A stretch of 10,276 bases of DNA from an uncultured Acidimicrobiales bacterium. Lineage in GTDB: Bacteria; Actinomycetota; Acidimicrobiia; Acidimicrobiales; Aldehydirespiratoraceae. Each line of letters starts with the position of its first letter. Position 1 is the stretch's first letter. Both the position numbers and the translations under genes were made by a program. The notes below the pieces were generated by a model. The model did not search any database. It was not told the origin of the DNA and saw only the letters and a program-made list of their open reading frames with translations. Shown here one piece after another: positions 5,860 through 10,276 of the stretch. The stretch lies in contig CALKOE010000409.1 of assembly GCA_938091985.1 (NCBI GenBank), positions 1-10,276 of the forward strand, given 5' to 3'.

Positions 5860-6951
5860 TCAGCTGAAGGTTTGGCCGAGCCCGCCGCCCACGACAGGTG
5901 GGAGATCGAGCGTGCCGAGCACCCGGTTTTCGGCCCCGATCACTGCGGGAACCGCGTTGACGAGGCGAGCCGCGGCGGTTGCGTTGCCGCCGTCGGCCGG
6001 GTTGTCGGAATCATCGGTCGCGTGGATCGACATCTCGATGCGCGGTCGACCCTCGATGATGAGCCGGTGTTCGCCAGTCTTGCCCGCCGCGGGCGTGGGC
6101 CAGTCGGGGGCGAGATGGGGAGCGATCCGAGTGATGTGTTCGACCACGAGCCGAGACTCGCCGTCGACGATGCCGCGGACTTCGAACCGGAAGGCCCCTT
6201 GTGTACCTTCGTCGAAGCGCCCCTGCACCGTGTCGACCGGCGCATCGAGCGCGAGCCGTTCGACCGACTCTTCGATGTCGTCGATCGTCACGCCGAGTCC
6301 GTCGGCCATCGTGTGGATCATCGGGCCCCAGATCATTGTGGGCACCGACGGGATCAACATCGGGGGGAGGTAGTCCATCGGCTTGCCGAATCCGATCACC
6401 TCGCGCACGATCTCCGGTGCGTTGTAGGTGGAGTAGTCGAACAGCTCCTGCACCCGGATCTCGTCCATCTGGCCGGCGACGCCACTGACGAGCAGTGGAA
6501 GGATGTCTTGCGCCCAGCCGGGGTCGATGCCTGAGACGTAGAGGCTCGAACCGCCCTCGGCGCACGCGGCGTTGACCTTCGCCAGTAGCCGTTCGTTGGA
6601 CGTGGCGGGGTGGAGGAGTGCGTAGATCGCCGGCGTGGTGACGCTGGCGCCGGCGCGGAGGCAGTCGAGAATGTCGGCCAGCGCATCATCGGGTCGGGTG
6701 TCGCCGCTCGCGGCGTAGACCACGGCATCGGGACGCCGCTCGAGCACGGCCGCAGCATCGTTGGTGGCGAGGACGCCGACGGGGTCGATCTCAGCGAGCG
6801 TGCCGGCGTCGCGGCCGACCTTGTCGGGGTTGTTGACGACCACGTCGACCAGTTCGAGGTCGCGATGGGCGAGCACGGTTCGCAGCGCAGTCCGCCCGAC
6901 ATTGCCGGTGCCCCATACGACCACCTTGTGTTGGGTCCGTTGGTCGCTCAT
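5860..6951 (-). CDS. Dihydrodipicolinate reductase-like NAD(P)H-dependent oxidoreductase
   Basis: This 363-residue protein has an N-terminal Rossmann domain (about 8-135) with GTGNVG (14-19) and the phrase VVVNNPDKVGRDAG (37-50), as in DapB-like proteins and the 2,4-diaminopentanoate dehydrogenase group. It continues with SGIDPGWAQDILPL (140-153) and a large C-terminal domain that is absent from true DapB (about 250-270 residues), so a role in lysine biosynthesis is unlikely. Relatives are common in actinobacteria, mostly uncharacterised, and some database entries carry misleading names. The likely chemistry is NAD(P)H-linked reduction or oxidative deamination of a small substrate. Its ATG overlaps the flavodoxin stop by 4 nt (ATGA), so the two are translated together and may exchange electrons or serve one pathway. 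Fold assignment firm, substrate unknown. Confidence 0.82.
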   Translation of the reverse strand: MSDQRTQHKVVVWGTGNVGRTALRTVLAHRDLELVDVVVNNPDKVGRDAGTLAEIDPVGVLATNDAAAVLERRPDAVVYAASGDTRPDDALADILDCLRAGASVTTPAIYALLHPATSNERLLAKVNAACAEGGSSLYVSGIDPGWAQDILPLLVSGVAGQMDEIRVQELFDYSTYNAPEIVREVIGFGKPMDYLPPMLIPSVPTMIWGPMIHTMADGLGVTIDDIEESVERLALDAPVDTVQGRFDEGTQGAFRFEVRGIVDGESRLVVEHITRIAPHLAPDWPTPAAGKTGEHRLIIEGRPRIEMSIHATDDSDNPADGGNATAAARLVNAVPAVIGAENRVLGTLDLPPVVGGGLGQTFS

Positions 6952-7394
6952 GCGTCGGTGGTGGCGCCGAGGCGAGCTTCGGCGGCATCGATCGCGGCCA
7001 CCACAAAGCCGGCGATTCCGGCGGGAAGCTTGTTGCGCTTGAAGACGTTGCCGCCGATCCAGTCGCCGCCTCGCAGCTTCACCACATCGGCCAATCCGTC
7101 GACGACCTTGCCGGCGTGGAGGGCATAGGTGAGGAAGCCAGCCGTGGGCTTGCCCCAGATTCCGGGGAGGTCGAGCAGCCGACCGGCGTCGCCGGGGCGG
7201 TGGCCACCGATGACGATGCCATCGGTCCAGGTGCCGACGAACACCATGTCGGCGTCTTTGAGGAAGTCGAGATTGGCTTTGCGAGTCGGCCAGACACCGA
7301 CCTCATGGCCGAGCTCTTGAGCCGTCGCGCCGATCATCTCTGCGGCTCGAGCGGTGTTGCCGGTGCGGCTCTCGTAGACGACGGCGACCTTCAC
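6948..7394 (-). CDS. Flavodoxin family protein
   Basis: This 148-residue single-domain flavodoxin should bind FMN and carry electrons at low potential in the cytoplasm. The first strand and phosphate loop read VAVVYESRTGNTARAAEMIG (3-22), where the S/T-x-T-G-N-T pattern (SRTGNT) grips the FMN phosphate. GTWTDGIVIGGHRPG (54-68) corresponds to the loop next to the isoalloxazine ring, with W56 a candidate stacking residue, and FLTYALHAGK (87-96) to the second flavin-side loop. Length is normal for a short-chain flavodoxin. The GTG start at 7394 is supported by an AGGAG 7 nt upstream. Its stop overlaps the start of the DapB-like oxidoreductase, the only obvious partner in the window; no flavodoxin reductase gene is visible here. 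Confidence 0.87.
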   Translation of the reverse strand: MKVAVVYESRTGNTARAAEMIGATAQELGHEVGVWPTRKANLDFLKDADMVFVGTWTDGIVIGGHRPGDAGRLLDLPGIWGKPTAGFLTYALHAGKVVDGLADVVKLRGGDWIGGNVFKRNKLPAGIAGFVVAAIDAAEARLGATTDA

Positions 7395-7401
7395 GTGAAA
7401 T

Positions 7402-7406
7402 CTCCT
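7402..7406 (-). promoter_or_regulatory. Strong ribosome binding site of the flavodoxin gene
   Basis: AGGAG on the minus strand, 7 nt before the GTG at 7394, is the clearest Shine-Dalgarno sequence in the window. It fixes the GTG start and suggests that translation of the coupled pair begins strongly here. Confidence 0.65.
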
Positions 7407-7479
7407 GGGATACCCGATTGCGACACGGATGTGTCCGTCGTGATCCTCGCAGGTCAGAGACGCAAACGCACGGTTCGGC

Positions 7480-8064
7480 TCAGTCGACGACCGAGCGGTT
7501 GCGGCCTTCGGCCTTTGCTCGATAGAGCGCTTGATCCGCTCGCGTCTTCAGGCCGGACGCATCTCCGGATTCGAGTGTCGACACGCCGACCGAGATGGTG
7601 AGGCGGCCGCCGGGTTGAGTCTCCTCGCCATCGACTCGTGCGGCTTCCACTGCAGCGCGGATTCGTTCTCCGGCGGCGCTGGCTTCGGCAAAGGTTGCGC
7701 CGGGAAGAAGAACGAAGAACTCCTCACCGCCGTAGCGGTACACGAGATCGCCATCGAGTCGTCTGCGATTGCCGAGCGATGTCAGGCCGTCGACGAGCGC
7801 CATGTTTTCGTAGGAGTCGAACGTGTCTGCTGATGCCAAGGCACCGCCGAGAGCGGGAGCGAGCATCTCCAAACGCCGTCGGTCCTCGTCGTCGAAGGGT
7901 CGGTCGGCCGGGCGCCGGACCACCAGAACCGCTCCGACGACGCCATCGCTCACGAGCGGTACTGCGCACACTGCAGCGGTGGTCACCGCAGCGTCGTCGA
8001 TCACGTCGTTCTTCAGTCCGGCCAGATCCTCGTCCCGCGCGAACAGGACGTTCAGCGTGGCCAC
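7480..8064 (-). CDS. Degenerate GAF-GGDEF protein with internal deletion in the GGDEF domain
   Basis: The 194-residue frame from GTG 8064 holds the C-terminal part of a GAF-like sensor domain (about 27-80: VCAVPLVSDGVVGAVLVVRR, then FDDEDRRRLEMLAPALG), a short linker, and a GGDEF domain. The GGDEF start DGLTSLGNRR (92-101) and the signature RYGGEEF (110-116) are both present, as is the C-terminal end ADQALYRAKAEGRN. However, only about eight residues separate NRR from RYGG, against roughly 60 in ordinary diguanylate cyclases. The missing block contains the DxDxFK metal ligand, the NDxxGHxxGD substrate loop and the RxxD inhibition-site region. It should therefore not make c-di-GMP. The frame is kept across the junction. 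Upstream, the frame is open only to a TGA at 8155-8157, and the GAF domain looks short. I read it as a decaying gene; a repurposed enzymatically dead sensor or an assembly artefact are alternatives. Confidence 0.75.
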   Translation of the reverse strand: MATLNVLFARDEDLAGLKNDVIDDAAVTTAAVCAVPLVSDGVVGAVLVVRRPADRPFDDEDRRRLEMLAPALGGALASADTFDSYENMALVDGLTSLGNRRRLDGDLVYRYGGEEFFVLLPGATFAEASAAGERIRAAVEAARVDGEETQPGGRLTISVGVSTLESGDASGLKTRADQALYRAKAEGRNRSVVD

Positions 8065-8215
8065 CGTGGGGCCGGTTGGCCAGGGCGAGTAGGCGTCGTG
8101 AATCTGCTCGATCGGCCCGACGTCGCGGGCGATTGAATCCGTCGACGTGCTCGATCAGCGCGATCTCGCGCAACAGATGACCGAGTATCTGGAAGTCGAG
8201 CTCCTCATCGCTGAG
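8065..8215 (-). pseudogene. Out-of-frame N-terminal remnant of the GAF-GGDEF gene
   Basis: Two coding-like stretches precede the GTG at 8064. In its own frame, 8065-8139 reads DSIARDVGPIEQIHDAYSPW and onward, which continues naturally into the GAF domain but has no start codon. In another frame, 8141-8209 reads DEELDFQILGHLLREIAL followed by IEHVD, a convincing amphipathic helix. Moving between the two needs a 1-nt shift near 8140, in the sequence GACGGATTC, where one extra G would account for it. The helix segment has no start of its own; GTG 8223 (GTG AGT GAC TCA) lies in the GAF frame and runs into the TGA at 8155-8157. The simplest reading is an original N-terminus broken by small indels. 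Confidence 0.5.
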
Positions 8216-8431
8216 TCACTCACCGCCGCTGCTGAGCGCTTCGCCCAACGCGTCGATCGCGACTTGGTTGTCGATGTCGAAGTCGAGCTCGGGCGTAATC
8301 GGGGGGAAGGGCGGACCCGGCGGCGCCTCTGCGGCGCGGACCGGTCCCGTCAATACAACCAGCGTGAGCAGGGCGAGGACGAGGAACGGGACCGCACGAG
8401 AGCGGTTGTCCGCGGTGGCGCGGGACGACAT
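8216..8431 (-). CDS. Small exported peptide, unknown function
   Basis: This 71-residue product has a textbook Sec signal: basic and polar MSSRATADNRSR, a hydrophobic core VPFLVLALLTLVVLTGP (14-30), and VRAAEA before a Pro-rich mature start (APPGPPFPPITP). This leaves a mature peptide of about 36-38 residues. Starting at ATG 8431, it has GGAG 5 nt upstream, which is good support for expression. I do not recognise the mature part, which is acidic, with LDFDIDNQVAIDALGEALSS. It ends at a TGA (8216-8218), and the same frame continues past that stop into the helix-like LSDEELDFQILGHLL. The protein may therefore be the truncated front of a longer one, or the two may simply share a frame by chance. 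It lies 72 nt downstream of the LLM oxidoreductase on the same strand. Confidence 0.65.
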   Translation of the reverse strand: MSSRATADNRSRAVPFLVLALLTLVVLTGPVRAAEAPPGPPFPPITPELDFDIDNQVAIDALGEALSSGGE

Positions 8432-8436
8432 AGCGT

Positions 8437-8440
8437 CTCC
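8437..8440 (-). promoter_or_regulatory. Ribosome binding site of the small exported peptide
   Basis: GGAG on the minus strand with a 5 nt spacer to ATG 8431. It supports the small ORF as a translated gene despite its length and lack of recognisable homology. Confidence 0.5.
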
Positions 8441-8503
8441 ATCGGCACTTCTGGGCCCAAACTCAACGGCGGCCCAGGAGGTTTGCTGAGGAAATGCCGG
8501 GCG

Positions 8504-9421
8504 TCAGGACGCCGCGTTGACCTCTTGCAGCAAGGATCGCGTGCGAGCGAAGTCTTCGCTGCTCCCGCCGATCTCGGCGGCGGCGAACTCGGTCGCCCCT
8601 GCGGTCTTCAGCGCATCGAGCTGCTGGCGCACGGAGGCTTCGTCGCCGCAGATCATGGCCTCACCCGGTCCGGCATTGCCGTCGATGTCCATCATCGCCC
8701 GGTAGGACGGAAGGTCGCCGTAGCCGGCGAGGATCTGGCCGACGAAGTCGCGCATGCCGCCCTCGTCGTCGGTCACCGCGATCGGGAGCGAGCAGATCAC
8801 GCGAGGGGCGGGACGGTCGGCCGCGGCTGCCGCCTCGTTCACCTTGGGGGCGATCTGGGATGCGATCGCCTTCTCGCCGGTCATCCAGAGGAGGGTTCCA
8901 TCGGTGCGGCTTCCGGCCACCTTCAGCATCTGGGGACCCATGGCCGCGAGTACGAGGCCGGGTGTCTGCTCAGCGGGGCGAGCGCCTTCGAAGCGAGCGG
9001 TGTAGTCGTCGCCGGCGTAGTCGGAGGTGCCGGTCTCGAGCAACGGCTGAAGGCACGAGAGGTAGTCGCGCATGTGGCGGATCGGCTTCTCGAACTTCAT
9101 GCCCCAGGTGTGGTCGACGACGGGCGCGTGGTTCACGCCGAGTCCGAGGGTGAGGCGGCCACCGACGGCGCTCTGGGTGGTGAGCGCCTTTCCTGCGAGT
9201 GCCGTCGGGTGGATGGGGAACGTGGCATTGACGGCCGTGCCCAACTCCATGTCGCCGGTGTCGGCACCGGCGAGCGCGAGGACGGTGAGGGCGTCGATGA
9301 GGCCGACCTGGGCCAGCCACCAGCCCGACATGCCGTCTTCGGCTGCCTGCTTGGCGTGGGCGACGAGCCGGGGCACGTCGGAGTGGATCAGCTCGGAGCT
9401 GCCATTGATCGAGATCTTCAT
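8504..9421 (-). CDS. LLM-class F420-dependent oxidoreductase
   Basis: This 305-residue luciferase-like (TIM-barrel) enzyme is predicted to transfer hydride to or from coenzyme F420. Family features in order are: a first strand MKISIN; LAQVGLIDALTVLALAGADT (36-55); MELGTAVNATFPIHPTALAG (58-77), the classic strand-plus-helix after the second barrel strand; GGRLTLGLGVNH (87-98); the helix RHMRDYLSCLQPLLE (115-129); and LVLAAMGPQMLKVAG (156-170), where family members bind the cofactor phosphate. The C-terminal AMICGDEASVRQQLDAL matches the usual GTPEEV-type end. It resembles the actinobacterial TIGR03564-type subgroup, from memory. ATG 9421 has AGGGGGA 4 nt upstream. It lies 27 nt downstream of the DUF3039 gene and is probably cotranscribed with it. 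The substrate is unknown. Confidence 0.88.
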   Translation of the reverse strand: MKISINGSSELIHSDVPRLVAHAKQAAEDGMSGWWLAQVGLIDALTVLALAGADTGDMELGTAVNATFPIHPTALAGKALTTQSAVGGRLTLGLGVNHAPVVDHTWGMKFEKPIRHMRDYLSCLQPLLETGTSDYAGDDYTARFEGARPAEQTPGLVLAAMGPQMLKVAGSRTDGTLLWMTGEKAIASQIAPKVNEAAAAADRPAPRVICSLPIAVTDDEGGMRDFVGQILAGYGDLPSYRAMMDIDGNAGPGEAMICGDEASVRQQLDALKTAGATEFAAAEIGGSSEDFARTRSLLQEVNAAS

Positions 9422-9425
9422 GTTG

Positions 9426-9432
9426 TCCCCCT
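9426..9432 (-). promoter_or_regulatory. Ribosome binding site of the LLM oxidoreductase
   Basis: AGGGGGA on the minus strand, 4 nt before ATG 9421, sits within the 27 nt gap after the DUF3039 gene. It supports this start and independent translation initiation within the transcript. Confidence 0.55.
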
Positions 9433-9448
9433 GGTGCGGCCGAACGGC

Positions 9449-9706
9449 CTAGTTGTGATTGCGAGCGTCGAGCTTGGACTTGATGTCGGCGCAGGTCTTG
9501 CAGATCGGGTACTTCGATGGGTCGCGGCTCGGCACCCAGACCTTGCCGCAGATCGCGACGACCGGAGTGCCCTCGATCGTTGCCTTCGTGATGTCGGCCT
9601 TGCGTGCGTAGTGAGCGAAGCGATCGTGGTCGCCGTCGTCGGTGACGGGGTTGGTGACCGTCTCCTCGGTAATCGTCGTCGTTTCGAGCGGTGCGAGATC
9701 CGGCAT
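9449..9706 (-). CDS. DUF3039 domain protein (small zinc-binding-type)
   Basis: This 85-residue actinobacterial protein of unknown function has a variable acidic, Thr-rich N-terminus (to about 25) followed by the conserved DUF3039 core. The core is DHDRFAHYARKADI (27-39...), with EGTPVVAICGKVWVPSRDP (45-63) and YPICKTCADI (66-75). The three cysteines C53, C69 and C72 plus H28/H32 could form one metal site, which suggests a zinc-ribbon-like fold. ATG 9706 was chosen because it starts MPDLAPLETT; a GTG at 9742 would add twelve residues that are not typical. The gene lies 54 nt after the DNA ligase and 27 nt before the LLM oxidoreductase on the same strand. The family name is firm; no function is known to me. 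Confidence 0.85.
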   Translation of the reverse strand: MPDLAPLETTTITEETVTNPVTDDGDHDRFAHYARKADITKATIEGTPVVAICGKVWVPSRDPSKYPICKTCADIKSKLDARNHN

Positions 9707-9760
9707 GGTCTCAGTCTGCCCGCTCCACGATGATCTCGACACCGTTGCTGCGTCGTCGAT

Positions 9761-10276
9761 TCATCCGAGCGCCGTCACGGCATCGATGGTGTCGGCCTCT
9801 TCGGGTGTCTTGTCGTCGCGGTAGCGCACCACGCGGGCGAAACGAAGGGCGACGCCGCCGGGGTACTTGGTCGATCGCTGTATGCCGTCGACGGCCACTT
9901 CCACGACTTGTTCGGGTCGCAGGGTCACTTGCCAACCGTTGTCATCGATGGCGAGTTCCTCGAATCGCTCCGTCTGCCAGCGGAGCATGTCGTCGGTCAT
10001 GCCCTTGAATGTCTTGCCGACCATCACGAAGCCTCCGGTCGCAGGATCGCGTGCGCCCATGTGGATGTTGCTCAGCCAACCCTCGCGGCGGCCGCTGCCG
10101 TGTTCGACGGCGAGTACGACCAGGTCGAGCGTGTGGACGGGCTTCACCTTGCGCCAGGTCTTGCCTCTTCGCCCGGCCTGATAGGGCGACTCGGCGGCCT
10201 TCACGAGCACGCCTTCGTGGTGACGGGCGAGCGCTTCGTCGAGCACGGCTTGACCGTCGGCAGCCGACTCGGTGAT
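9761..10276 (-). CDS. ligB: ATP-dependent DNA ligase, LigB-like, C-terminal part
   Basis: The last 171 residues of an ATP-dependent DNA ligase; the N-terminus, including the KxDG adenylation lysine, is outside the window. Motif IV is HHEGVLVK (19-26 of the fragment) and motif V is GKTWRKVKP (38-46), completing the nucleotidyltransferase domain. The OB-fold follows, with [35 protein letters not shown], and a motif VI-like end [14 protein letters not shown] followed by EADTID. The wording of the OB-fold, with [12 protein letters not shown] and [12 protein letters not shown], matches the actinobacterial LigB group rather than the NHEJ ligase LigD or LigC. LigB-type ligases are non-essential accessory enzymes of nick sealing, alongside NAD-dependent LigA. 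Reading is open from the window edge, so the true start lies beyond 10276. The symbol rests on family resemblance. Confidence 0.87.
   Translation of the reverse strand: MTESAADGQAVLDEALARHHEGVLVKAAESPYQAGRRGKTWRKVKPVHTLDLVVLAVEHGSGRREGWLSNIHMGARDPATGGFVMVGKTFKGMTDDMLRWQTERFEELAIDDNGWQVTLRPEQVVEVAVDGIQRSTKYPGGVALRFARVVRYRDDKTPEEADTIDAVTALG

Noticed and set aside
7422..7435. Inverted repeat GACAC-GGAT-GTGTC upstream of the flavodoxin
   Set aside because: A 5 bp stem in GC-rich DNA is common by chance, there is no T-run on either side, and it is not placed as a clear operator.
8147..9733. Plus-strand open frame of 528 codons
   Set aside because: It lies antisense to the LLM oxidoreductase and DUF3039 genes, both with clear family motifs. 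It is rich in Gly, Val, Arg and Asp with no recognisable domain: a usual antisense open frame in high-GC DNA.
1..10276. A defence, mobile or CRISPR system
   Set aside because: I looked for transposases, integrases, toxin-antitoxin pairs, nucleases, direct-repeat arrays and tRNA-like att sites and found none. The genes are ordinary chromosomal metabolic and repair families with consistent composition.

Overview
The window is high-GC, densely coding DNA from an actinobacterium. The supporting signs are two predicted F420-dependent enzyme families (a Ddn-type nitroreductase-like protein and an LLM-class oxidoreductase), a DUF3039 protein, a LigB-type ATP-dependent DNA ligase, and frequent GTG starts with 1-14 nt gene overlaps. 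An environmental lineage such as Acidimicrobiia is my guess, because the set does not look like a standard mycobacterial or streptomycete locus; this is inference only. I saw no tRNA, rRNA, CRISPR array, transposase, integrase or phage gene.

Layout. At the left edge is the start of a minus-strand Cys/His-rich protein that runs off the window (1-123), preceded on the same strand by a 14-TM-type MFS exporter (179-1579). Divergent from it is a plus-strand run of five close-packed genes (1636-4443): a short 3-hydroxyacyl-CoA dehydrogenase, a GlsB/YeaQ-type small membrane protein (1 nt overlap), a deazaflavin-dependent nitroreductase family protein, a membrane-anchored DM13 protein, and an AlkD-like DNA alkylation repair protein. 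This run meets, tail to tail with a 14 nt overlap, a minus-strand AlkA-like HhH-GPD DNA glycosylase (4430-5329). Upstream of the glycosylase lies a small exported protein with a peptidoglycan-binding-like repeat (5356-5748).

From 5860 to the right edge everything is on the minus strand. A flavodoxin (6948-7394) is translationally coupled (ATGA) to a dihydrodipicolinate reductase-like NAD(P)H oxidoreductase (5860-6951). Then come a damaged GAF-GGDEF gene (7480-8064, with an out-of-frame N-terminal remnant up to 8215), a 71-residue exported peptide (8216-8431), an LLM-class F420 oxidoreductase (8504-9421), a DUF3039 protein (9449-9706) and the C-terminal part of a LigB-like DNA ligase (9761 to the edge).

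Functionally, the window mixes redox enzymes (flavodoxin, DapB-like, Ddn-like, LLM, hydroxyacyl-CoA dehydrogenase, DM13) with DNA repair (AlkD-like, AlkA-like, ATP ligase). No coherent new system is evident. The most unusual item is the GGDEF gene. It keeps the DxLTxLxNRR and RYGGEEF motifs, but roughly 50 residues between them are missing, including the metal- and GTP-binding residues. Its N-terminal coding signal lies in another reading frame, the same frame as the 71-residue peptide, separated from it by a single TGA.
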